Below, piece by piece: positions 1-4,841 of a DNA stretch of 5,742 nt; positions within the stretch are counted from its first letter, which is position 1, and every line of letters starts with the position of its first letter. The translations under genes and the position numbers were made by a program. The notes below the pieces were generated by a model. It saw nothing but the letters and a program-made list of their open reading frames with translations, was not told where the DNA came from and did not search any database. Source of the DNA: Alcanivorax sp. Lineage in GTDB: Bacteria > Pseudomonadota > Gammaproteobacteria > Pseudomonadales > Alcanivoracaceae. The DNA lies in assembly GCA_007135015.1 (NCBI GenBank), contig SLJS01000056.1:1-5742 (forward strand), read 5' to 3'.

Positions 1-2
1 GG

Positions 3-28
3 TCAACCGGCCAGGGATGGCCGGTTGA
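3..28. repeat. Perfect inverted repeat at left edge
   Basis: TCAACCGGCCA at 3-13 is the exact reverse complement of 18-28, leaving a 4-nt loop (GGGA). This 11-bp, very GC-rich stem would fold strongly in RNA from either strand. Its place at the window edge suggests a terminator or 3' stem of a gene lying to the left, but no T-run follows on the plus strand, and the minus-strand flank is outside the window. The dyad is seen directly; its role is inferred. Confidence 0.5.
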
Positions 29-124
29 GGGCAAACGGAGCAGGGAAGCTGCCTTTGCCCGGCCCCTGCGCAGGCGAATTCAGGCGGGAACCCGGCCAGC
101 CAGGCCGGAAAACCAGTGCATCAA

Positions 125-192
125 GGAATGCCCTCGCGCGAATTTCCCGCTTCGCTTGCCGGGTGGTTCGCGCCGCAAGCGCCGCTCCCACA
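125..192. repeat. REP/BIME-like inverted pair
   Basis: GCGCGAA at 136-142 and its exact inverse TTCGCGC at 167-173 face each other across about 24 bp. The right half continues through an imperfect GCGGCGC-TT-GCGGCGC stem (read on the minus strand) to TCCCACA at 186-192. The left half begins with GGAATGCCC at 125. The right half closely resembles the Pseudomonas-type REP core (TGTGGGAGCGG, stem, GCGAA), and paired inverted REPs form BIMEs. The resemblance is from memory of that family; copy number elsewhere in the genome is unknown. No RAYT transposase gene lies in the window. Confidence 0.5.
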
Positions 193-194
193 AA

Positions 195-215
195 CTGCCC
201 CAAGGCAGGGTTTTT
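195..215 (+). terminator. Weak possible stem plus T-run
   Basis: CTGCC (195-199) pairs with GGCAG (204-208) around the loop CCAA, followed by GG and then five T residues at 211-215. This has the shape of a short rho-independent terminator on the plus strand. The stem is only 5 bp, and no plus-strand gene is visible upstream in the window, so it may be chance or part of the REP-like unit beside it. Confidence 0.2.
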
Positions 216-304
216 ACGACACGCTCGCCAGGGGAGAGGGGCTTTCAGGAGAAACCATTCGTCATCCACAGGGGCCGGCACCAGCGAAGGGCTCTTCCTC
301 TCTT

Positions 305-339
305 CTGACCACTGAAAACTGACCACCGCCAACCGACGG
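305..339. repeat. Degenerate tandem heptamer array (5 units)
   Basis: Five consecutive 7-nt units start at 305, 312, 319, 326 and 333 and fit the loose consensus CYGACMA. Units 1 and 3 are identical (CTGACCA), and C at position 1 and G at position 3 are kept in all five. The array abuts and slightly overlaps the hairpin at the end of the crotonase gene. Phased heptamers in intergenic DNA recall the short tandemly repeated repetitive sequences known in cyanobacteria, but no homology to those is claimed. Confidence 0.4.
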
Positions 340-357
340 TTTCTTACAGAAACCGTC
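335..357 (-). terminator. Perfect hairpin overlapping crotonase stop codon
   Basis: GACGGTTTCT (335-344) and AGAAACCGTC (348-357) are exact reverse complements around a 3-nt loop. On the minus strand the stem begins inside the TGA stop (358-356) of the crotonase gene, so it sits exactly where a 3'-end structure would be. No run of T follows directly; a T4 lies about 16 nt further on. It may therefore be a non-canonical terminator or a 3' mRNA-stabilising stem rather than a classical intrinsic terminator. Confidence 0.5.
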
Positions 358-1135
358 AACTGAAACGACTGAAATCCGGCTTGCGCTTTTCCATGAATGC
401 CTGCATGGCTTCACGGGCTTCCGGTGAAGAGAGCCGCTCCATGAACACCTTGCCTTCCTCGTTCATGCGGGCACTCAGTTCATCGCGATGACCCTGCTTG
501 AGAAAGGCCTTGGTCAGGCGCACCGAGGCCGGTGGCTGGGCGGCCAGGCGAAGGGCCTGTTCCCGGGCCTTTTCCAGATAGTCCTCCTCGCCAAAGACCG
601 CATTGGCCATGCCGAAGTCCAGCGCCCGCTGGGCGTCCAGGGTTTCGCCCAGCATCAGCAGCTCCGCGGCACGGTGGTGGCCCATCAGCAGCGGCAGCAG
701 CAGGCTGGAGCCCGCCTCCGGACAGAGCCCCAGATTGACGAAGGGCATCTGAAGCCTTGCCGAAGCGCCCAGATAGACCAGATCGCAGTGCAGCAGCATG
801 GTGGTGCCCACACCCACCGCCGGGCCGTTCACCGCCGCCACCAGGGGTTTTGCCATGGCCGGCAGCGCGGCAAGAAAATGCATCACCGGACTGTCGTCGC
901 CGGTGGGCGGATTCTGCAGAAAATCCGTCATGTCATTACCCGCGGTGAAACAGTCGCGGGTGCCGGTCACCAGCACCACCCGGATGGCGTCTTCGCTTTC
1001 CGCGCGCTGCAGGGCGGCGGTAAGGTCCCGGTACATGGCATGGGTCAGCGCATTGCGCCGGTCCGGACGGTCAATGGATATCTCCAGGATGCCGTCACGC
1101 TCGCTGGTGACGATTCCGCCGGCTTCTTCACTCAT
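356..1135 (-). CDS. Crotonase-fold enoyl-CoA isomerase/hydratase-like protein
   Basis: This 259-residue protein has the length and layout of a single-domain crotonase. DRPDRRNAL (22-30) is followed by the oxyanion-hole loop around FTAGNDM (63-69), NGPAVGVG (103-110) and a C-terminal helical trimerisation region. The two glutamates of classical enoyl-CoA hydratase (rat Glu144 and Glu164) align with Thr112 and Phe132, so ordinary hydratase chemistry is unlikely. MPFVNLGLCPEAGSS (130-144) matches the ECI2/PECI type of delta3,delta2-enoyl-CoA isomerase, with Glu140 where that group keeps its catalytic Glu. I infer an isomerase or related acyl-CoA activity in beta-oxidation; the substrate is unknown. 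The start at 1135 is preceded by GGGAGA about 8 nt upstream; a longer in-frame reading would run across the CPXCG gene and is rejected. It is the last gene of a likely three-gene minus-strand operon. Confidence 0.9.
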   Translation of the reverse strand: MSEEAGGIVTSERDGILEISIDRPDRRNALTHAMYRDLTAALQRAESEDAIRVVLVTGTRDCFTAGNDMTDFLQNPPTGDDSPVMHFLAALPAMAKPLVAAVNGPAVGVGTTMLLHCDLVYLGASARLQMPFVNLGLCPEAGSSLLLPLLMGHHRAAELLMLGETLDAQRALDFGMANAVFGEEDYLEKAREQALRLAAQPPASVRLTKAFLKQGHRDELSARMNEEGKVFMERLSSPEAREAMQAFMEKRKPDFSRFS

Positions 1136-1206
1136 GTTCCGCTCTCCCGGTGTGAACTCGCGCAGCAGTAAAACAGGCCCGCCGTCGCCGCGCAAATCCC
1201 GGCGGA

Positions 1207-1398
1207 TCACTCCTGCTCGGGGCGGACCCCGACGCTGGGCTCGCCGGCTGCGTCCACCTCCACGGAAAGCACCAGCGGCTGGCAGCAGACCGAGCAGTCC
1301 TCCGTATATTCCTGCCCGGGCACGGAACAATCCACCACCAGCTCAATACTCTCCCAGCAGCAGGGGCACTGGACGGAAACGGTTTCCAGCAATGACAT
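1207..1398 (-). CDS. CPXCG-motif cysteine-rich small protein
   Basis: This 63-residue protein resembles the Cys_rich_CPXG family (PF14255) of short proteobacterial proteins of unknown function. Two cysteine pairs suit binding of one zinc or similar metal: Cys11-Pro-Cys-Cys14 and Cys35-x2-Cys38, with Cys13, Cys24 and Cys39 in addition. The family context is clear in IELVVDCSVPGQEYTEDC (18-35), followed by the VCCQP segment. The glycine that normally follows the first pair in the CPxCG name motif is Trp15 here. The C-terminal tail is acidic and probably flexible. The ATG at 1398 has a GGGGGA ribosome site about 8 nt upstream. It lies 32 bp after the HIT gene and 71 bp before the crotonase gene, so co-transcription is likely. 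Metal binding is inferred; its cellular role is not known to me. Confidence 0.88.
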   Translation of the reverse strand: MSLLETVSVQCPCCWESIELVVDCSVPGQEYTEDCSVCCQPLVLSVEVDAAGEPSVGVRPEQE

Positions 1399-1430
1399 GG
1401 CACATCCCCCACACCTTCGGCGCCCATGAT

Positions 1431-1841
1431 TCAGCGAAAGAGATCGCTGATCCCTTCACGCAGCCCCTGGAGCCAGGAGGGCAGTTCTCCCTCGTTATAG
1501 GGCCGGGGCGTACCGTTGCCCCAGACCGGCCCCGGCCAGCAGGGATCATCCCGGAAACGCGCCACCACATGCACATGAAGCTGGGGAACCTGATTGCCCA
1601 GCACGCCCACATTGATCCGGTCGGCGCCGGTGATTTCCTCGAGACAGCCCGCACAGCCATTGACGCCGTCCATCAGCACGCGCTGAAAGCCCGGCTCCAG
1701 TTCATGCATGGCAACCACCCCCTCGCGCCGGGGAATCACGATCACCCAGGGAAAACGCCGGTCGTTCATCCACCGAAGCCAGAAATCCCGGGTCTCGCCA
1801 ATGGCCCCGGTATCGGCGGCAAGCCGAGGATGCAGCTTCAT
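1431..1841 (-). CDS. HIT-family protein (histidine triad-like)
   Basis: This 136-residue protein has the HIT fold order: an N-terminal strand/helix region with FPWVIVIPRREG (30-41), a central helix, then INVGVLGNQVPQLHVHVVARF (76-96). The triad HxHxH reads Gln87-Leu-His89-Val-His91, so the first histidine is Gln while the presumed nucleophile His89 (equivalent to HINT1 His112) and His91 remain. It is followed by DDPCWPGPVWG (98-108), a block I associate with one bacterial HIT subgroup. HIT enzymes hydrolyse or transfer nucleotide phosphoramidates and dinucleoside polyphosphates; the substrate here cannot be told. A CxxC (Cys63, Cys66) lies in the middle. AAGGAGA about 8 nt before the ATG at 1841 is a near-ideal ribosome site. 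It is the first gene of the HIT/CPXCG/crotonase cluster, 154 bp after the AraC gene. Confidence 0.9.
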   Translation of the reverse strand: MKLHPRLAADTGAIGETRDFWLRWMNDRRFPWVIVIPRREGVVAMHELEPGFQRVLMDGVNGCAGCLEEITGADRINVGVLGNQVPQLHVHVVARFRDDPCWPGPVWGNGTPRPYNEGELPSWLQGLREGISDLFR

Positions 1842-1995
1842 CGTTCACTCTCCTTGTAACGCTTCGCCGACCGCGCGGCGGGCTCAGCTCCGGAAACCGC
1901 GGCAACGCCGCAAGCCCACCACCGGTCCGCAACAGCGAAACGCCACCTTGTGGTTATCGATCCTGCCCCGCCGGCAAGAACGCCGGGAAGCCGGC
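1842..1995 (-). other. Spacer between AraC gene and HIT gene
   Basis: These 154 bp separate two co-directional minus-strand genes and presumably hold the AraC 3' end and any promoter for the HIT operon. Small dyads are visible: CCGGC/GCCGG (1971-1975, 1982-1986), CCAC/GTGG (1943-1953) and GCGGC/GCCGC (1899-1911). None is followed by a T-run on the minus strand, and I see no convincing -35/-10 pair. Whether the HIT operon has its own promoter is therefore unresolved. Confidence 0.4.
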
Positions 1996-3018
1996 TCACC
2001 CCTGTTCCCGGTAATCGGTGGGGCTCTTGCCTGTCCACCGGCGGAATGCGCGCGCGAAATTGGATGCGTCGGAATAGCCCAGCAACAGCGCGATGTCATC
2101 CACGGTGCGCTCGCTCTGGGAAAGATATTCCACCGCCAGCCCCTTTCGCAGGTCATCAAGAATCTGCTGGTAACTGGTTCCCAGCTGATGGAGCTTGCGC
2201 TTGAGTGTGCGCGAGGACATGTGCAGCTCGCCTGCCACGTCTTCCACGCCGGGAAAGCGCCCGGAATGGGCCAGGATGATTCGCCGGACCTTGCCGAGCA
2301 GTGCCGGCGGCGCCTTGATGCTGCTCATTTCCTGCTCGCACTGGGCGGCCGCCATCCGGGCCAGGCGCGGGTCCGCGAAACGAAGCCGCTGCTCCAGCCG
2401 CCAGGCGGGAAAGCGCATCTGGTTGTAGGCGCAGTCGAACAGACAGGGCACCGGAATCAGCTTGCGCACCCGATCAAAGCCCTCCGGCTCCGGGTAGGCA
2501 AACCGCAGCTCGCCATCAAGCTGATCGATGGGCAGCAACTTCATGCCCATGAAATGAAAACTGCTGATCAGGCTTTCGACGGCGAAGGGCGCCACATCGT
2601 TGAGCGAGACCAGTTCCTCGAACTGCAGCACCGCCATGTCGCCATCAATGAAGAACTGCAGATCGATCAGGGTCATGCGCGTGCGGTAGAACTTCACCGC
2701 CAGCTCGATGGCGTCCTGCAGGGTCTCGCTGCTCATCGCCGCGTAGCCGAGAAAACCATGGGTGGAAAGCGTCATGGAAGCGCCGAATTCCCAGCCCAGC
2801 CGGGGCTCGCCGGTCAGTTCCACCGCACGGCGCACCACCTTGTCGAACCATTCCATGGGAATGCGGGCGCCGGGCTGTTTCCACGGCTCCAGCGGACTGC
2901 CCACCGCCTCGGCCAGCGCCTTCTCACTGATCCCCCGACGCTCGAGCACATTGATCAAAAGGGGCAGGTATTCTCCGGAAATGAAATACTCCGAAGTATT
3001 CATCTTCAGAATTGTCAT
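1996..3018 (-). CDS. AraC-family transcriptional regulator with arabinose-binding-like N-domain
   Basis: This 340-residue regulator has a large N-terminal ligand-sensing region (roughly 20-205) of the Arabinose_bd type (PF12625), as in Pseudomonas OruR-like regulators. A C-terminal AraC/XylS DNA-binding domain follows (about 240-338). Two helix-turn-helix units are visible: 257-279 (EDVAGELHMSSRTLKRKLHQLG) and 305-329 (TVDDIALLLGYSDASNFARAF, then RRWTG). The family-typical ending KSPTDYR is present. The start at 3018 is chosen because AGGAGA lies about 10 nt upstream; Met6 (3003) lacks a good site, and longer in-frame readings run into the divergent neighbour. It is divergent from the di-iron-like gene across 147 bp, so control of that gene and of itself is likely but inferred. 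The ligand is unknown; in related regulators it is often an amino acid or fatty-acid-like molecule. Confidence 0.92.
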   Translation of the reverse strand: MTILKMNTSEYFISGEYLPLLINVLERRGISEKALAEAVGSPLEPWKQPGARIPMEWFDKVVRRAVELTGEPRLGWEFGASMTLSTHGFLGYAAMSSETLQDAIELAVKFYRTRMTLIDLQFFIDGDMAVLQFEELVSLNDVAPFAVESLISSFHFMGMKLLPIDQLDGELRFAYPEPEGFDRVRKLIPVPCLFDCAYNQMRFPAWRLEQRLRFADPRLARMAAAQCEQEMSSIKAPPALLGKVRRIILAHSGRFPGVEDVAGELHMSSRTLKRKLHQLGTSYQQILDDLRKGLAVEYLSQSERTVDDIALLLGYSDASNFARAFRRWTGKSPTDYREQG

Positions 3019-3074
3019 GAGCGCCTGCTCTCCTGTCGTGCCGCCGGCCCGCATGGCCTGAAATGACCGAGGGT

Positions 3075-3080
3075 TTGACA
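3075..3080 (+). promoter_or_regulatory. Consensus -35 hexamer without a matching -10
   Basis: TTGACA, an exact sigma70 -35 consensus, lies 85 bp before the start of the plus-strand di-iron-like gene. At 16-19 bp downstream the sequence reads around CAGCCATC, which is not a usable -10. This could be an activator-dependent promoter with a poor -10, or simply part of the regulator's binding region. It lies next to the proposed -10 of the divergent AraC promoter, so the two directions may interfere. Confidence 0.3.
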
Positions 3081-3081
3081 C

Positions 3082-3111
3082 AACATAACCTCCAGCGCAG
3101 CCATCGTGCAA
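3082..3111 (-). promoter_or_regulatory. Possible promoter for the AraC gene
   Basis: Read on the minus strand, TTGCAC (3111-3106), an 18-bp spacer and TATGTT (3087-3082) form a modest sigma70 match, with three of six -35 bases and four of six -10 bases. Transcription would begin near 3075 and give a leader of about 55 nt before the AraC start. It is the best -10-like element on this strand in the interval, but the match is weak. Confidence 0.3.
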
Positions 3112-3165
3112 GGCAGTATCGACATCAGAAGCAGTGCCCCTGATGGAATGAGGAGGAACAGAAGG

Positions 3166-4020
3166 ATGAATGCGAAAGCACCGATCAACAATCGCCCGGA
3201 AATTCCGGTCCGCGAGCCCGGCCTGCGGCCGAGCGCCGAGGTGCCGCGGCATTTCCATGGCGGCGACCCCTTTCTCAGTGCCTTCTTTGCCGCCCTCTCC
3301 TCGGTGTTTCCGGACGGCGAGCGCTTTTTCATCGATTCCGTTCGCCACTACCGCAAGGAACTGCGCGACCCGGAACTGATCCGCCAGGTACGCGCCTTTA
3401 TCGGCCAGGAAGCCCATCACGGCCGCGAGCATGAAACCTTCAACGAATGGCTCGAGGAAAAGGGCTATCCCATGGCGCCGGTAATCAGCCAGGTCCGCCA
3501 GGGGCTGGAAGCAGCGCGCGAGAACCTTTCCCCGCGCCACCAGCTGGCCATGACCATTTCCCTGGAGCACTTCACCGCCATCATGGCCAACCGCTTTCTC
3601 CAGGACCCGCAACTGTCACGGCAACTGCATCCGGAGATCCGCGAACTCTTTCTCTGGCATGCCGTGGAGGAAACCGAGCACAAGGCGGTGGCCTACGACG
3701 TCTACGAAGCCGTGGAAGGGGACTACTGGACCCGGGTGCTGGTGATGCTGGAAATCACGGTGTTCTTCTGGATGCACATGATGCAGATCACCTGGGACTT
3801 TCTGAAACACGAAGGCAACGCCGGGATCCTGCGCATGGCTCGGGGGCTGGGCTGGCTCTGGGTCCGGCCCGGGCCCCTGCGCAAGCTGCTTCCGGAATAC
3901 CTGGCCTGGTTCATGCCCGGATTCCATCCCTGGCAGCAGGACAACCGGGAGCTGATCGAGCCCCTGCAGCGGCGCATGGCCGAGTGGGAACTGCCCGCCC
4001 GCGGGGAAGCAGCCGACTGA
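3166..4020 (+). CDS. PF10118-type 'metal-dependent hydrolase', di-iron-like
   Basis: This 284-residue protein matches the family annotated as predicted metal-dependent hydrolase (PF10118, COG3687), which to my knowledge has no established reaction. The residues visible suggest a ferritin-like four-helix di-iron site: Glu52 in DGERFF, Glu82-x2-His85 in GQEAHHGREHE, Glu134 in SLEHF, and Glu169-x2-His172 in HAVEETEHK. That Glu, ExxH, Glu, ExxH order is the classic carboxylate-bridged di-iron pattern, so an oxygen-activating role is as plausible as hydrolysis (inference). Residues 189-213 are strongly hydrophobic and may be a membrane-contacting helix, although charged flanks make it uncertain. 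The start at 3166 is set by AGGAGG at 3151-3156, nine bases upstream; an upstream ATG at 3148 overlaps that site. It is divergent from the AraC gene and convergent with the PadR gene. Confidence 0.9.
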   Translation: MNAKAPINNRPEIPVREPGLRPSAEVPRHFHGGDPFLSAFFAALSSVFPDGERFFIDSVRHYRKELRDPELIRQVRAFIGQEAHHGREHETFNEWLEEKGYPMAPVISQVRQGLEAARENLSPRHQLAMTISLEHFTAIMANRFLQDPQLSRQLHPEIRELFLWHAVEETEHKAVAYDVYEAVEGDYWTRVLVMLEITVFFWMHMMQITWDFLKHEGNAGILRMARGLGWLWVRPGPLRKLLPEYLAWFMPGFHPWQQDNRELIEPLQRRMAEWELPARGEAAD

Positions 4021-4033
4021 TCCTTCCCCGTCC

Positions 4034-4075
4034 GGCCCCGGCAAACCCGGCTGGCCCGCCGGGGCCTGGCCCGGC
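4034..4075. terminator. GC-rich hairpins between convergent genes
   Basis: GGCCCCGGC (4034-4042) and GCCGGGGCC (4058-4066) are exact reverse complements across a 15-nt loop. The right arm can instead pair with CCCGGC at 4070-4075 through GCCGGG (4058-4063). The pair sits in the 54-bp gap between the di-iron-like gene's stop and the PadR stop, and its right edge touches the PadR TAG. It could block or end transcription from both sides. No T-run follows in either direction, so classical intrinsic termination is not demonstrated. Confidence 0.45.
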
Positions 4076-4614
4076 TATTGCGCCCCGTCTTCCTCTTCAG
4101 TGACTTCATCAATCCACTCGAGCCAGGTCCGTGTCAGCTTCCGGCCGAGTCTCAGGGTGTGCCAGGGGGCACGTTTCTCCGCCGGCATGGACCAGGGGTC
4201 CGGGAACCAGTGCTGCTCGATCGCCCGGTAGACTTCCAGGCGTTCGGTGAGCTGCTCCCGCAGCCGGGCCATTTCCCGCCGCCGGGCTTCGGCGGGCCAG
4301 CTTTCCCAGGCAAAGAACTTGGCATAGAGCGGTACACGCACCCTGGGCGCATCCAGCGGTGTTTCCAGCCATTGCTGCAGTGCCGCTTCGCCCGCGGCCG
4401 TGATGCGATAGACCTTGCGGTCGGGCCGGCCCGCCTGGGCGACGGTTTCCGGCTCCACCAGCCCCGCGCGGTACATGCGCTCGAGCTCCCGGTAGATCTG
4501 CTGATGGCTGGCGTTCCAGACGTGGGCCAGCCCCTTGCGGAAACGCTGGAGCACATCGTAGCCACTGGCGGGCTCATCCTTCAGTGTGATCAGCAATACG
4601 GCTCGCAGCGACAC
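4075..4614 (-). CDS. PadR-family transcriptional regulator
   Basis: This 179-residue protein has a PadR winged helix (about 1-78, PF03551): SLRAVLLITLKDEPASGYDV (2-21), HQQIYRELERMYRAGLVEPE (37-56) and the wing GRPDRKVYRITAAG (62-75). A helical C-terminal dimerisation region of the Vir_act_alpha_C type follows (about 90-170), rich in Trp and Arg. Such regulators usually repress nearby genes and themselves in response to small aromatic or amphipathic compounds; the ligand here is unknown. I chose the GTG at 4614 because the family normally begins (M)SLR, and GGGGAGG lies 4 nt upstream. A GTG at 4656 would add 14 non-family residues and lies beside the proposed operator. The gene is divergent from the HSDL2-like SDR, 270 bp away, and convergent with the di-iron-like gene. 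Confidence 0.9.
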   Translation of the reverse strand: MSLRAVLLITLKDEPASGYDVLQRFRKGLAHVWNASHQQIYRELERMYRAGLVEPETVAQAGRPDRKVYRITAAGEAALQQWLETPLDAPRVRVPLYAKFFAWESWPAEARRREMARLREQLTERLEVYRAIEQHWFPDPWSMPAEKRAPWHTLRLGRKLTRTWLEWIDEVTEEEDGAQ

Positions 4615-4657
4615 AGTCCCTCCCCGATACAGCCCCGGGCACCCCTGCCCGGCCACT

Positions 4658-4675
4658 TATGCACATAGTTGCATA
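4658..4675. promoter_or_regulatory. Candidate PadR operator (18-bp dyad)
   Basis: TATGCACATAGTTGCATA has perfect 6-bp arms (TATGCA/TGCATA) separated by 6 bp, with TA at the centre. It lies 44-61 bp upstream of the PadR start codon and is AT-rich in an otherwise GC-rich segment. PadR-family operators are typically dyads with ATG(T/C)...(A/G)CAT arms about one helical turn apart, which this resembles. Autoregulation, and possibly control of the divergent SDR gene about 210 bp away, is inferred. Confidence 0.45.
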
Positions 4676-4765
4676 CGAATGCCAGCGGCGCCAGCCTCTG
4701 TGCAGGCCAATCATTCCACTGAATTTTCATGCTGCAACGGCATCCACGCCAATGGCGCGGGATAA

Positions 4766-4779
4766 CGATTGCCGATTGC
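4766..4779. repeat. Tandem CGATTGC duplicate
   Basis: CGATTGC occurs twice in immediate tandem (4766-4772 and 4773-4779) in the PadR-SDR intergenic region. A small GGCCG/CGGCC stem follows at 4786-4799. A two-copy direct heptamer could be a regulator half-site pair but may well be chance. Confidence 0.2.
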
Positions 4780-4811
4780 GCTCGTGGCCGAGACCGGCCT
4801 CCCGGTGTCAC

Positions 4812-4841
4812 TTTAGGTCATGGGCACAGGACCGTTACACT
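4812..4841 (+). promoter_or_regulatory. Possible promoter for the SDR gene
   Basis: TTTAGG (4812-4817), an 18-bp spacer and TACACT (4836-4841) are a partial sigma70 match that would place the transcript start near 4848 and give a leader of about 37 nt. A short GGTC/GACC dyad (4816-4819, 4830-4833) lies within it. It is the best-placed candidate before the SDR gene, but the -35 is poor. Confidence 0.3.

Larger units (their letters stand above)
29..334. other. Non-coding, repeat-rich intergenic region
   Basis: No convincing gene lies here. Open frames on both strands have low-complexity Arg/Pro/Ala-rich translations, no family resemblance and no ribosome binding site. What is visible is small dyads: the 10-bp palindrome CCTGCGCAGG (65-74), CCGGCC/GGCCGG arms at 92-97 and 103-108, a REP-like pair (125-192), a 5-bp stem at 195-208 followed by a T-run, and a heptamer array from 305. 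The region lies downstream of the minus-strand crotonase gene, so it is probably the space between that gene and an unseen gene to the left. Confidence 0.6.

Noticed and set aside
3..359. Minus-strand open frame (118 codons) in the left intergenic region
   Set aside because: It covers the REP-like pair, heptamer array and hairpins and shows no family motif; its start lies at the crotonase stop without a ribosome site.
488..1171. Plus-strand open frame of 227 codons opposite the crotonase gene
   Set aside because: Mirror frame of a conserved enzyme, rich in His/Gln/Arg and without family resemblance.
1136..1330. N-terminal extension of the crotonase frame to 1330
   Set aside because: The added 65 residues are Arg/Gly-rich, overlap the CPXCG gene, and are not part of the family; the ATG at 1135 has a good ribosome site.
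798..1859. Plus-strand open frame (353 codons) across the crotonase, CPXCG and HIT genes
   Set aside because: Antisense to three well-supported genes, low-complexity Pro/Arg/Ser translation and no ribosome site.
1708..3066. Long plus-strand open frame (452 codons) opposite the AraC and HIT genes
   Set aside because: It runs antisense to two clear families; its His/Gln/Arg-rich translation matches nothing and it reflects GC-rich codon bias on the other strand.
3106..3165. Longer start for the di-iron-like gene (ATG at 3106 or 3148)
   Set aside because: The added residues would read through the strong AGGAGG site at 3151-3156, which is properly spaced for the ATG at 3166.
3019..3612. N-terminal extension of the AraC frame to 3612
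   Set aside because: It would run antisense through the di-iron-like gene; family length and the AGGAGA site support the start at 3018.
4615..4656. Longer PadR start (GTG at 4656)
   Set aside because: The added 14 residues do not match the family, which starts SLR; the GTG at 4614 has a GGGGAGG site just upstream.
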